A stretch of 64,000 nt of DNA from Gemmatimonadota bacterium (GTDB lineage Bacteria > Gemmatimonadota > Gemmatimonadetes > Longimicrobiales > RSA9): contig SLCC01000020.1 of assembly GCA_007126035.1 (NCBI GenBank), positions 1-64,000 of the forward strand. The letters run 5' to 3'. Below are positions 17,827-25,794 of the stretch, in pieces. The notes beneath the pieces were generated by a model. It was not told the origin of the DNA, did no database searches, and worked only from the letters and a program-made list of their open reading frames with translations. The position numbers and the translations under genes are program-made. The first letter of the stretch is position 1; each line of letters starts with the position of its first letter.

Positions 17827-18152
17827 ACAACGCTATCGACCACCCAGTCCAGGTAGGGCCTGTGTCCTTCCTGGACCGGGAGGATCAGCACCTCCGGCAC
17901 GTCGTAGGGATGAAGCTCGGGGACCCGGTCGACCAGCCTACGGGCCCCCTCGCTGGTCGTCTTGAAGACCACCAGCACCTCCCCCGCTTCTTCGACCTTG
18001 CCTTCCCACCAGTAAATTGACGTCATACCGGGCACGATGTTCCCGCAGGCCACCACCCGCTCCTCCACCAGCTTCCGGACCAGGGCCTCCGCGGCCTGCC
18101 GGTCCGGAAGTGTGACCAGGGCGACCCGGACCTGGTCAGCCGCCGCGCTCAC
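17823..18152 (-). CDS. cutA: CutA1 divalent-cation tolerance protein
   Basis: 109 residues when started at the GTG at 18152, where GGAGG stands five bases upstream; this gives the usual CutA length, while the upstream ATG at 18206 would add a disordered tail inside fadD. Motifs VRVALVTLPDRQAAEALVRKLVE, ACGNIVPGMTSIYWWEGK and ELHPYDVPEVLILP are diagnostic of this trimeric ferredoxin-like protein. It has been linked to copper tolerance, but its real role is unresolved. It overlaps the end of the acyl-CoA synthetase gene by 17 bp. Confidence 0.92.
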   Translation of the reverse strand: MSAAADQVRVALVTLPDRQAAEALVRKLVEERVVACGNIVPGMTSIYWWEGKVEEAGEVLVVFKTTSEGARRLVDRVPELHPYDVPEVLILPVQEGHRPYLDWVVDSVV

Positions 18153-20001
18153 CGGCGCCTCCACCGGGCCGCTCCTCGGTGTAGAGCGCATCGATGATGT
18201 CTGCATACCGCTCCTGCACCACCCGTCGCTTCACCTTCTGGGTCGGTGTCAGGACCCCGCTCTCCACGGTGAACTCGCCGGACAGCAGCGCAACCTTCTT
18301 CGGCTGCTCGAAGCGGGCGAAGTCCGTCAACCTGCCCAGCGTCTCCTCCTCGATCTTGACCTTCACCCGCTCATCCTGGATCAGGGCCTCGCCACGGGCC
18401 TCGATCCCTAGCCCCGTGGCCCACTCCTCCACCTTGGCCAGGTTCGGCACCACCAGCAGGACCGGGTACGGCCGGCGATCACCGATCATCACCGCCTCGT
18501 CCACGAACGGGCTCTGCTTGACCCGGTTCTCCACCGGTTGCGGCGCGATGTTCTTGCCGGCCGGCGTCACGATCAGGTCCTTCTTCCGGTCCGTGATCTT
18601 GACGAAGCCGTCGGCGTCGATCTCGCCGATGTCACCGGTGTGGAACCAGCCATCGGAATCGATGACCTCCGCCGTGGCCTCGGGCAGGTTATAGTAGCCG
18701 ACCATCACCTGTGGCCCTCGGATCAGGATCTCGCCATCGTCGGCTATCATGATCTCGGTGCCCGGCACTGGTTTGCCCACCGTGCCCAGCCTCATGCCTG
18801 CCGGCGTGTTGGCCGCCACCACGGGCGAGGTCTCGGTGAGGCCGTAGCCCTCGTAGATCAGGATCTTGGCGCCGTAGAAGAACCTGGCCACATGCAGGGC
18901 CAGGGGCGCGCCGCCGGAGATGAAGAAGCGGAGCCGGCCGCCCATGCGCCCACGCAGCTTCTTGAAGACGATCCGGTCCGCCAGCCCGTGCTGGAAGGAT
19001 GTCCAGGCTCCTGGCGACCGGCCGCCCAACCGGGCCTCGGTCCACTGGCTGGCCACGTCGGCGGCCCAGGCTACCAGCTTGCCCTTGACGCCGGGCTGGC
19101 CTCGGACCGCGTCGTAGACCTTCTCGTACAGCCGGGGCGTGGAGACGGCGATGGTGGGCTGCACCTCGACCAGGGACTGGGCCACGAGCTGGAGGTCGTG
19201 GACGTAGGCGATGGAGACGCCCTTGGCGAAGAACCAGTAGTCCGCCATCCGCTCGAGGATGTGGGACAGGGGCAGGAAACTCACCGCCGAGTCCTCGGGC
19301 CCCGCCTCGAACAGTGACGCGCTGGCCTGGTAGTTCGAGAAGATGTTGTTGTGGGAGAGGATCACACCCTTCGGCGGGCCCGTGGTCCCGGACGTGTAGA
19401 GCATGGTCGCGATGTCGTCGGGCTCCACCTGGAGGGCGCGTTCCCGGAAATCGGTGCCACGCCCCGCCGCCTCTTCCTTCGCGCCTCGCTCTTCCAGCTC
19501 GGCAAGGGTCATGACCCGCTCGTCGGCGGCATGACCATCGAACAGCACGGCGTACCGGAGCGAAGGTACCTGTGCCCAGACGGACTGGATCTTCTCGAGC
19601 TGATCCGTGTTGGACACGAAGATCAGCTGGGCCTCGGAATCGTTCAGGATGTACTCGACCTGACCTGGCGGCAGAGTGTCGTAGATGGGTACATCGGTGA
19701 TACCGGCACAGAGGGAGGCCCAGTCCGCCTGGGCCCATTCGGGCCGGTTCTCCGACAGGATGGCCACGCGCTGCCCCCGCTCGAGTCCCAGGGCCTCGAG
19801 CCCCAGGGCGGTGCGAAGGACCCGCTCCATGAGCTCACGGTGGGAGATGTCTCGCCAGTCGTTCTCGGCAACTCGGTAGCGGAGCGCCCGAGGGCTGTCG
19901 ATCCTCTCGGCTGCGTCGAAGAACAGTTGGACCAGCGTGCCGCGCGGCAGGTCCGCCGGGTTGGCGGCGTACTGGCGGTTGGCATCGGGAACCGTCGCCA
20001 T
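18136..20001 (-). CDS. long-chain acyl-CoA synthetase (AMP-forming)
   Basis: 621 residues, typical of FadD15-type synthetases. The P-loop-like AMP-binding signature LYTSGTTGPPKGVILSHNN (about 205-223), GYGLTETSP (about 385), the WFHTGDIGEID hinge (about 455) and the KITDRKKDLIV motif with the C-terminal catalytic lysine region are all present. It activates fatty acids to acyl-CoA with ATP at the membrane. The start ATG has AGGAG at good spacing. It follows the OsmC gene in the long minus-strand run. Confidence 0.93.
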   Translation of the reverse strand: MATVPDANRQYAANPADLPRGTLVQLFFDAAERIDSPRALRYRVAENDWRDISHRELMERVLRTALGLEALGLERGQRVAILSENRPEWAQADWASLCAGITDVPIYDTLPPGQVEYILNDSEAQLIFVSNTDQLEKIQSVWAQVPSLRYAVLFDGHAADERVMTLAELEERGAKEEAAGRGTDFRERALQVEPDDIATMLYTSGTTGPPKGVILSHNNIFSNYQASASLFEAGPEDSAVSFLPLSHILERMADYWFFAKGVSIAYVHDLQLVAQSLVEVQPTIAVSTPRLYEKVYDAVRGQPGVKGKLVAWAADVASQWTEARLGGRSPGAWTSFQHGLADRIVFKKLRGRMGGRLRFFISGGAPLALHVARFFYGAKILIYEGYGLTETSPVVAANTPAGMRLGTVGKPVPGTEIMIADDGEILIRGPQVMVGYYNLPEATAEVIDSDGWFHTGDIGEIDADGFVKITDRKKDLIVTPAGKNIAPQPVENRVKQSPFVDEAVMIGDRRPYPVLLVVPNLAKVEEWATGLGIEARGEALIQDERVKVKIEEETLGRLTDFARFEQPKKVALLSGEFTVESGVLTPTQKVKRRVVQERYADIIDALYTEERPGGGAGERGG

Positions 20002-20027
20002 GGGATCTCTCCTGCTGTGGTGAGTGT

Positions 20028-20435
20028 TCAGCCGTGCTCGATCAGGATCTCCAGGTCGAGATCAGGCTGCATCGTGTGTAATACACTGCAGTACGTATCG
20101 CGCGACAGGTCGACGGCCCGCTCGAGCTTGACCCGGTCCCTCTCGGGTACGCCCTCGACACGGTACGTCAGCCGCACCGCTTCGAATCTACGGGGCGGGT
20201 CCGGCCGACGGACACCCTCCGCTCGTACGGCCAGCCCGGCCAGCGGCACGCGCATCTTGCGCAGGATGTCGACCACGTCGATCCCCATGCAGCCGGCCAG
20301 CCCCATGAGCAGCAGCTCCATGGGGGAGGGACCGATCACCGCGTCCCCGTCCATGGGTATGCTCGTCTCACTGCGTCCGCCAGCCTCGAAGCGCAGGTCG
20401 CCAGTCCAGCGGATCTCCACTGTGAGGTCACTCAT
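20028..20435 (-). CDS. OsmC family protein
   Basis: 135 residues of the OsmC/Ohr fold. The first redox cysteine lies in LMGLAGCMGIDVV on the central helix (about residue 46), and the second in SRDTYCSVLHTMQP (about residue 115). OsmC proteins reduce organic hydroperoxides with thiols; YhfA-like members have less clear roles. The start overlaps the TPR gene stop by four bases (ATGA), so the pair is coupled. Confidence 0.87.
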   Translation of the reverse strand: MSDLTVEIRWTGDLRFEAGGRSETSIPMDGDAVIGPSPMELLLMGLAGCMGIDVVDILRKMRVPLAGLAVRAEGVRRPDPPRRFEAVRLTYRVEGVPERDRVKLERAVDLSRDTYCSVLHTMQPDLDLEILIEHG

Positions 20436-20863
20436 GAGGCGCTCTCGATGGACTCGTCTTCCAGGCGGGACAGGGTGGCGCGGGCATGCGCCACGTGCTC
20501 CTCCGCCTCAGGCTCCTGCGGCGGCGATGCCAGGAACGACCGCAGGTGCTGCATCGCCTCGGCGGCACGACCTTCCGTGAGGTGCAGGAACGCCAGCCCG
20601 TAATGAGCGCCCACCGCGTCTGGCGACCGTTCGAGAACGCTCTGGTACGTCTTGGCCGCCTCGTCCGTCATACCGATCCTGGTGTAGGTGATGGCTATCT
20701 GCTGCAATATGGCCACGTCCTTCGGTCTGTCCCTCAGCGCGATACGGAACGACGTCAGCGCTTCATGATACCGCCCCGCTCGGAGCAGCTCCGTCCCCTC
20801 GCGGTAGTAATCGACCACCCCTTCTTCTTCAGGGCTGCCGAACAATCTTTTGAAGAAATCCAT
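20432..20863 (-). CDS. tetratricopeptide repeat protein
   Basis: 143 residues from the ATG at 20863 (MDFFKRLFG); an upstream start at 20932 would add an implausible N-terminus reaching to the neighbouring gene's stop. About three TPR units are visible: YYREGTELLRAGRYHEALTS, ILQQIAITYTRIGMTDEAAK and AHYGLAFLHLTEGRAAEAMQ. It is predicted cytoplasmic, possibly membrane-peripheral through its amphipathic N-terminus, and acts as an interaction module. It is coupled to the osmC-like gene. Confidence 0.8.
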   Translation of the reverse strand: MDFFKRLFGSPEEEGVVDYYREGTELLRAGRYHEALTSFRIALRDRPKDVAILQQIAITYTRIGMTDEAAKTYQSVLERSPDAVGAHYGLAFLHLTEGRAAEAMQHLRSFLASPPQEPEAEEHVAHARATLSRLEDESIESAS

Positions 20864-20932
20864 CAACTCGGATCGGTGAGGAGGGGTGTCCGGGATTCGG
20901 GCAAAGATAGAAATTGCTGCACCGCAACGCAA

Positions 20933-21562
20933 TCATGACCTGCGGGCCACGACCAGTGCGCGCGGGTCGTCGAGTACCACCGCGCAACCGATGGCCCGTG
21001 CCCTGACCGCCAGCTCCTGGACCGGTGGCTCGATCAACATCCTGGCGGCGGGGCGCAGCGCGCGGTTGGCCTCTTCAAGCCAGGACCTGGCCGTACCGGC
21101 CAACACGATCCCGGCCAGTGTGACGTCACGGAACGGCAGCCTGGGCCCGTCGATGAGGAGTGTGGAAACATTGCCGCGAATAGCTCCCACTTCCTCCAAC
21201 GAGCCTCCCAGCGCCACCACCTCCACCCCATCGGTCAGCTGCGCCAGGTCGGGCGCATACGCGGCTGCGGGACCGGCCACTGCCACCACACCGCCGATCC
21301 TGTCCAGCCCCAGCAGCGCCGCCATGCGTACCGGCGCTTCCGGGTCCGGGGCCGGGGAGGCGGCTGATTCCTCGCTTCTCTCAGTCGGCCGGGTACGCAG
21401 GTCCGCCACGCCGCCGTCGATCGGGTACCTTCCCTGACAGTTGGGGCAGCCCAGGACGCCGACGACGACGCGTCGCTCCCGGACCTGGTCCGGCAGCGTG
21501 ATCAGGCCGTGGCCGGGCCCACAGCGGGGACAGGTGAGCAGGTCGCTCAGTGCTACGTGCAT
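20933..21562 (-). CDS. Trm112-like zinc ribbon fused to a methyltransferase-like domain
   Basis: 209 residues. The N-terminal ~55 residues form a Trm112/UPF0434-like zinc ribbon: LLTCPRCGPGHG and LGCPNCQGRYPIDGGVADL supply four cysteines. The rest resembles a class I methyltransferase at the level of secondary structure: LRPAARMLIEPPV resembles the post-motif III segment of UbiE-type enzymes. However, the glycine-rich SAM loop is poorly preserved (VVAVAGPAAAYAPDLAQL). It may be an activator or a degenerate enzyme rather than a working methyltransferase. It lies between the pterin genes and the TPR/OsmC pair. Confidence 0.6.
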   Translation of the reverse strand: MHVALSDLLTCPRCGPGHGLITLPDQVRERRVVVGVLGCPNCQGRYPIDGGVADLRTRPTERSEESAASPAPDPEAPVRMAALLGLDRIGGVVAVAGPAAAYAPDLAQLTDGVEVVALGGSLEEVGAIRGNVSTLLIDGPRLPFRDVTLAGIVLAGTARSWLEEANRALRPAARMLIEPPVQELAVRARAIGCAVVLDDPRALVVARRS

Positions 21563-21584
21563 GACACGTCAACCCCGCGGCCGT

Positions 21585-21971
21585 TCAGAAGGCCATGCTC
21601 CGCTCCGAGTACTGGGCCCACTGGGTCGGTGTCTCCCAGACCCGGGCATAGAGGAGCGCTTCCGCCATGGCGGGCGGCAGCCGCCGCTTCAGCTCATCGA
21701 AAAAGAAGCGGGCCTGGTTCTCCGCTGATGGCTCGATCTCGGTGAAGGGCGGGAGGTCGTTGATGTTCTCGTGGTCCAGCCAGTCAGCCAGCTCCCGGAG
21801 ATGTCGTTTGATGTCCACGAAGTCGAAGGCGAGGCCGCTCTGGTCCAGCTGGTCGGTAGCCAGGGCCACCTCGACCACGTAGTGGTGCCCGTGCATCCGC
21901 TCACACTTGCCCTCGTAGTTCCGGAGGTAGTGAGCCGAATCGTAATGGGCTCTGACGCTGACTACATACAT
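21585..21971 (-). CDS. queD: 6-carboxy-5,6,7,8-tetrahydropterin synthase (QueD)
   Basis: 128 residues, the bacterial QueD length. The zinc-binding histidines are in DSAHYL and MHGHHY, the catalytic cysteine in GKCERMHGHH (about residue 23), then FDFVDIKRHLRELADWLDH and the final ARVWETP Glu-containing motif. It converts dihydroneopterin triphosphate to 6-carboxytetrahydropterin on the queuosine/7-deazaguanine pathway. It starts 3 bp after the SDR stop and has GGAG at seven bases, inside the block with folE and a second PTPS-type paralogue. Confidence 0.88.
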   Translation of the reverse strand: MYVVSVRAHYDSAHYLRNYEGKCERMHGHHYVVEVALATDQLDQSGLAFDFVDIKRHLRELADWLDHENINDLPPFTEIEPSAENQARFFFDELKRRLPPAMAEALLYARVWETPTQWAQYSERSMAF

Positions 21972-21974
21972 GGA

Positions 21975-22688
21975 TCAACTCCGTTGTACGGCGACCGCCG
22001 GGATCTGGACCTGGGGTGGCCGGGTGATGACAAACATTATTGCGTCGGCCACCGCTTCGGCCGACAGCATAGCGGAGCGTGGCGGCAGGTCGTCGCGCCG
22101 GTCCGGGTCCAAGGGGTCCCAGATCGGAGTATCGGTAGCTGCCGGCTCGACCAGGGAACAGCGGACTCCTGTACCCCGCAACTCCTGCTCCAGTACCGCG
22201 TGCAGCCCCCGGACCCCGAACTTCCCGGCGGAGTACCCTCCGTTACCCGGAAAGGCGACCCGCCCGGCCACGGATCCGACCGTGACCACGTGCCCGGTCC
22301 CCGCCGCCAGCATGCCTGGGAGGAACGCCCTCATGAGGAGGAAAGGGCCCAGCAGGTTGGAGTCCACGAGGCGCCGGAACACTGCCGGGTCCGTCTCAGC
22401 GATCGGCGCCAGGTCGAAGGACCCGGCGGCATGGATCAGGACGTCGGGCGGGCCGTCCGTCTCGACGTGGTCCCTCAGCCGGTCCACGAAAGCGCTGTCG
22501 GTGCAGTCTCCCGCCAGCGTCCGACCGCCCACATCCTGGGCGAAGGATCTAAGCTGCCCCTCCCTCCGGGCCACCAGGACCAGGTCCGCTCCCGCGTCGG
22601 CCAGCCGGCGGGCCAGGGGGCTGCCAATGCCGCCGGTCGCGCCGACCAGCAACACACGCTGCCCGGCCAGGTCAACTGAAGATCCCAT
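21975..22688 (-). CDS. SDR-family oxidoreductase in the pterin gene block
   Basis: 237 residues. The cofactor motif GATGGIG is at about 16-22, HAAG replaces NNAG (about 88-91), and the catalytic Ser in TVGS and YSAGK are present. Substrate cannot be read from the sequence. Its position, overlapping folE by 17 bp on one side and 3 bp from queD on the other, makes a pterin substrate reasonable, and a sepiapterin-reductase-like step is one option. General SDR activity remains an alternative. Confidence 0.8.
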   Translation of the reverse strand: MGSSVDLAGQRVLLVGATGGIGSPLARRLADAGADLVLVARREGQLRSFAQDVGGRTLAGDCTDSAFVDRLRDHVETDGPPDVLIHAAGSFDLAPIAETDPAVFRRLVDSNLLGPFLLMRAFLPGMLAAGTGHVVTVGSVAGRVAFPGNGGYSAGKFGVRGLHAVLEQELRGTGVRCSLVEPAATDTPIWDPLDPDRRDDLPPRSAMLSAEAVADAIMFVITRPPQVQIPAVAVQRS

Positions 22689-23292
22689 GGAAGCTGCTCA
22701 ACCGTAGGAATTCCTCCCGGGTCTTGATGTCGGTGAGGAACACGCCCTTCATGGCGCTGGTGATGGTCTTGGAGTTCTGCTTCTCGACGCCCCTCATCAT
22801 CATGCACAGGTGGTAGGCCTCGACCACCACCCCGACGCCCTCCGGCTCCAACACCTTCTGGATGGCGTCGGCTATCTGCTCCGTCATCCGCTCCTGGACC
22901 TGGAGCCGACGGGCATAGACATCCACGATCCGCGGGAGCTTGGACAGGCCCAGGATGCGGCCGTTGGGGATATAGGCCACGTGGACCTTCCCGAAGAACG
23001 GCAGCATGTGGTGCTCGCACAGCGAGTACATGTCGATGTCCTTCACGATCACCATGTTGTGGTGATCCTCGTTGAAGATGGCGTTGCCGATCACCTCGTG
23101 CACCGACTGGCTGTACCCGCGGGTCAGCCACTGAAGGCTGTCCGCCACCCGTTCCGGCGTCCGCTTCAGACCCTCCCGCTCAGGATTCTCGCCCAGGCGC
23201 GCCAGAAGCTCCCGCACCAGATCGGGCGTGGCTACCGATATAAGGTCGGAGGAACCCCGGACCGCGACCACCTCGTCACCATCTGCCGCCAT
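22672..23292 (-). CDS. folE: GTP cyclohydrolase I
   Basis: 206 residues, typical type IA enzyme. Zinc ligands are in [20 protein letters not shown] and the later HLCMMMRG; substrate-binding signatures [20 protein letters not shown] and the C-terminal [10 protein letters not shown] are present. It converts GTP to 7,8-dihydroneopterin triphosphate, the common precursor of folate, queuosine and tetrahydrobiopterin. The ATG has GGAGG at seven bases. It lies 3 bp after the PTPS-type gene and overlaps the following SDR gene by 17 bp, indicating one operon. Confidence 0.95.
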   Translation of the reverse strand: MAADGDEVVAVRGSSDLISVATPDLVRELLARLGENPEREGLKRTPERVADSLQWLTRGYSQSVHEVIGNAIFNEDHHNMVIVKDIDMYSLCEHHMLPFFGKVHVAYIPNGRILGLSKLPRIVDVYARRLQVQERMTEQIADAIQKVLEPEGVGVVVEAYHLCMMMRGVEKQNSKTITSAMKGVFLTDIKTREEFLRLSSFHGIFS

Positions 23293-23295
23293 CGC

Positions 23296-23712
23296 TCAGC
23301 CTCCGCTGTACTCCACGTAATTGCGCGGCGTCTCCCACAGCACGATGCGAACGAGCCGGGCAGGCGGCTCGATGGCCTCCTGGAGACGACGCCAGATCGC
23401 TACCACCAGGTTCTCCGTGGTCGGGTTGGATCCGGCCATCCACTCCACGTCGAGATTCAGGTTCCGGTGGTCCAGATCGCCGACCACCCTCTCCTCGACC
23501 AGGTCCTTCAGGACCTTCAGGTCCATGACGTACCCGGTCTCCGGATCGATCTCCCCCTCCACCGTCACGTCCAGCTCGTAGTTGTGGCCGTGCCAGTTCG
23601 GGTTGGCACACTCGCCGAAAACCGCAGCGTTCTGCTCGGCGGTCCAGTCGCCGCGACCCAGCCGATGTGCGGCCGCGAAATGTAGCCGCCTGGTCACCCG
23701 CACTCGTGCCAT
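23296..23712 (-). CDS. 6-pyruvoyltetrahydropterin synthase-like protein (eukaryote-type PTPS)
   Basis: 138 residues from the ATG at 23712, supported by GGGAGG seven bases upstream; longer starts add a Pro/Arg-rich tail. It carries the PTPS pattern with ECANPNWHGHNYELDVTV (catalytic Cys followed by NPNxHGHNY), IDPETGYVMDLKVLKD, LDHRNLNLDV and NPTTENLVV. This order is much closer to animal PTPS than to QueD. The expected reaction is dihydroneopterin triphosphate to 6-pyruvoyltetrahydropterin; related bacterial proteins can also act as QueD. First gene of the pterin operon. Confidence 0.87.
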   Translation of the reverse strand: MARVRVTRRLHFAAAHRLGRGDWTAEQNAAVFGECANPNWHGHNYELDVTVEGEIDPETGYVMDLKVLKDLVEERVVGDLDHRNLNLDVEWMAGSNPTTENLVVAIWRRLQEAIEPPARLVRIVLWETPRNYVEYSGG

Positions 23713-23790
23713 TGCCGCCTCCCGTGGCCCGCTTCCAGGATCGATGAGGTAGGGTATAGGTTGGCGCCATGGCCACCACCCCGCAAGCGC

Positions 23791-23827
23791 GCGAGGCCGG
23801 CCCACGGGGAACGCAGGCCGGCCTCGC
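23791..23827. repeat. 12-bp perfect inverted repeat upstream of the pterin operon
   Basis: The arms GCGAGGCCGGCC (23791-23802) and GGCCGGCCTCGC (23816-23827) pair perfectly over a 13-base loop. It lies about 80 bp before the start codon of the PTPS-type gene, so if transcription starts upstream it would be in the 5' untranslated region as a very stable hairpin. It could be an attenuator or a terminator of an upstream transcript. Confidence 0.7.
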
Positions 23828-24008
23828 ATCGCTATTGGTCGGCGCACCGGGGGGTGATTTGAAGCCCAGTTGTCAACAACTGGTGACCGCTCCGCACGTT
23901 TCCGCCTTCCCACCAGGGCCTGGCGTCCGGCACAGAAGCTGGTCCCTGCCTCAGTAGTGTCGGCTCAAATTGAGCCCCCCAGCGCACCGCGCAACTGAAA
24001 GATCCCAT

Positions 24009-24186
24009 GGCCGGAGGTGCGAGTCAAGTAAATCCGTCGCTCCGGCCCGTGCTCGACAGTGCCTCATGTCCGGTTCCGGGGGACTTCCACCCCCAGCCAT
24101 GCCGGGCACACATGCGAAACGGCCGCCACCGAAGCAACGACCGTTCGCATTTCCGCGGCGCTCTCCCCGGTTTCCCGCCGCCGCGG
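24009..24186. ncRNA. candidate structured RNA (four consecutive hairpins)
   Basis: Stem 1: GGCCGGAG (24009-24016) with CTCCGGCC (24040-24047). Stem 2 is nested: CATGT/ACATG (24065-24069, 24110-24114), CCGG/CCGG, then GGGGG/CCCCC (24078-24082, 24090-24094). Stem 3: GCGAAACGG/CCGTTCGC with one bulged A (24114-24122, 24141-24148). Stem 4: CCGCGGCG/CGCCGCGG (24153-24160, 24179-24186). No match to RNase P RNA, tmRNA or SRP RNA core motifs on either strand. The direction is unknown; a T-rich stretch at 24309-24319 would fit a plus-strand end. Confidence 0.25.
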
Positions 24187-24334
24187 TCCATGTTGTGCCC
24201 GGGTATTGAGCAGGATCGGGTCCAGACCGTCACGCTCCGTCACAACTGGTTTTGCGCCAAGGGGATACGGACCCCTTTCCCTACCTGGCCCGGGTCCGGA
24301 TGTGGACATTTTCTTTTCAATTCCGCGTCAATTT

Positions 24335-25201
24335 TCACACAGCCCCCTCAGCCCGGTACGCCCGCAGCCGGCCCAGGTTGGACCGGTCCGCCAGGACGGC
24401 GTCGTCGTCCTTCGGGGTCTCGATGACCTTCGGTACCGCGTAGAGGGCGGGGTGACACATGATGGCGCGGAACGCCGTGTGACCGATGGCCCCCTCCCCT
24501 ATGTGGGCGTGCCGGTCCCGTCGACTTGCGAGGGGCGTGGCGGAGTCGTTCAGGTGCAGGAGCTTCAGGTGCTGGAGGCCGGTGCAGCGGTCGAGGGCGT
24601 CAAGGACGTCGTCCAGGTGGTGGAGGTCGTAGCCCGCGGCCCACAGGTGACAGGTGTCCAGGCACAGGCCAACGCGATCCGGGTGGCGGTCAGCCACCGC
24701 GACCATGATGCTCGTCAGCTCCTGGAACGTGGACCCGAGGGAGTTGCCGGTGCCGGCGGTGCCCTCCAGAAGCACGCGTGTAGGGCCCGGCACGGCGTCC
24801 AGCGCGGCGCTGATGGCAGCCGCGTTCCGATCGGTCCCTGCCTTCCGGTGACCGTCGGTGGCGTTGCCCGGGTGCGTCACGAGGAAGTCCAATCCCAGAT
24901 CGACAGAACGACGCAGCTCCGCGGCGAAGGATTCCCGGCTCCGTGCCAGCAGGCCCGGATCCGGGCTGGCCAGATTGATCAGGTAGGAGTCGTGGGACGC
25001 AGCAACGCGGATCCCCCGCGCTGTCCGCTCCGTCCTGAACGCCATCGCCTCTTCCTCCGAGACCTCCCGCTCAGCCCAGCGGTGCGGCTGCTTGGTGAAC
25101 AGCTGGAGCACCCGGGCGTCCAGGATCGCGGCACGCCCGGGAGCGTGGGGGGTCCCGCCCGCTGCGGACACGTGAGCTCCCAGTTCATCGCCTTCCGTCA
25201 T
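24335..25201 (-). CDS. nfo: deoxyribonuclease IV (AP endonuclease)
   Basis: 288 residues, the normal Nfo TIM barrel. Zinc and active-site motifs are visible in order: GAHVSAAGG (8-16), QLFTKQPHRW, HDSYLINLASPD, FLVTHPGNATDG, RVLLEGTAGTGNSLGS, GLCLDTCHLWAAGYD, HLNDSATPLASRRDRHAHIG and the final KVIETP. The enzyme cleaves DNA 5' to abasic sites in base excision repair and needs three zinc ions. It is transcribed alone on the minus strand. Confidence 0.94.
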   Translation of the reverse strand: MTEGDELGAHVSAAGGTPHAPGRAAILDARVLQLFTKQPHRWAEREVSEEEAMAFRTERTARGIRVAASHDSYLINLASPDPGLLARSRESFAAELRRSVDLGLDFLVTHPGNATDGHRKAGTDRNAAAISAALDAVPGPTRVLLEGTAGTGNSLGSTFQELTSIMVAVADRHPDRVGLCLDTCHLWAAGYDLHHLDDVLDALDRCTGLQHLKLLHLNDSATPLASRRDRHAHIGEGAIGHTAFRAIMCHPALYAVPKVIETPKDDDAVLADRSNLGRLRAYRAEGAV

Positions 25202-25278
25202 CGATCCAACCCCCCTCGTGACCGGTCCGCAAATTGCTCATTATCGGTATGAGTCGGGACGAGAGCCACAGGTGTCAA

Positions 25279-25794
25279 ATGGTAACGCTTTACTTGTTCA
25301 TCGTAATCGCTCTACCTGCGGCGGTGGGCATCTATCTCGCCTTTCAGGGGTTGAGCCGGTCCCGTCGATGTCCGGCGTGCGCCGACGAGACCATTCCCAT
25401 CCGGTCCGGTGCTCATCGCTTCACGAGCCTGGTCTTCCGCTCCACGGAGCTCCAACTACGCTGGTGCACCAGTTGCGAATGGCAGGGGACGGTACGGCTC
25501 GGCAAGGGCGACCTGCGCCTCATCGGTCCGCCGGCCACTTCGCCCACGACGGGCGCCGACCAGGTGGACATCCGTCGACTGGAGATCGATGGGCGCCAGT
25601 GGAAGGTCCTGGTCCAGTGTTGGTCCCGCGGCGACCGCTGGGTCGGCCGGCTCCTGTTCGTTGGACCCGATGGCCAGGCTCTCGCCGAGGAGGATTCCAG
25701 CCTGGAAGGAGGTTCGGCCATAGAGATCCTGTCCAGCGCGCTCGCCATCCCCGAGCAGACCCTGGCCGGCCTGATCCGCCGGACGATCCACTGA
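25279..25794 (+). CDS. membrane protein with zinc-ribbon motif
   Basis: About 171 residues from the ATG at 25279 (AGGTG upstream); starts at 25234 and 25249 are possible. An N-terminal membrane helix (VTLYLFIVIALPAAVGIYLA) is followed immediately by CPAC and later by WCTSCEW, giving two Cys pairs about 45 residues apart that could bind one zinc ion. The rest (DQVDIRRLEIDGRQWKVLVQ onward) is a small beta-rich domain. No family recognised. It is divergent from the endonuclease IV gene. Confidence 0.6.
   Translation: MVTLYLFIVIALPAAVGIYLAFQGLSRSRRCPACADETIPIRSGAHRFTSLVFRSTELQLRWCTSCEWQGTVRLGKGDLRLIGPPATSPTTGADQVDIRRLEIDGRQWKVLVQCWSRGDRWVGRLLFVGPDGQALAEEDSSLEGGSAIEILSSALAIPEQTLAGLIRRTIH

Larger units (their letters stand above)
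23713..24334. other. 622-bp gene-free region rich in inverted repeats
   Basis: No credible reading frame: every candidate is a low-complexity overlap. It is the upstream region of the minus-strand pterin operon and the downstream region of the endonuclease IV gene. It contains a 12-bp perfect inverted repeat (23791-23827), an 8-bp arm repeat around CCAGTTGT/ACAACTGG (about 23868-23885), a 15-bp palindrome GGCTCAAATTGAGCC (23962-23976), four consecutive hairpins between 24009 and 24186, and an AT-rich end (24307-24340) that includes ATTTTCTTTTC on the plus strand. A structured RNA, an attenuator for the pterin operon, or both are possible. Confidence 0.6.

Noticed and set aside
23846..23885. 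tmRNA or tRNA-like sequence (GGGGGTGATTTG and CTTCAAATC motifs)
   Set aside because: The T-arm stem does not pair, no tag reading frame or 3' CCA context was found, and no acceptor stem closes on either strand.
24009..24186. RNase P RNA or SRP RNA gene
   Set aside because: Neither the conserved GAGGAAAGTCC-type core nor the GGTCAGG...GGAAGG SRP loop exists on either strand; only the hairpins remain.
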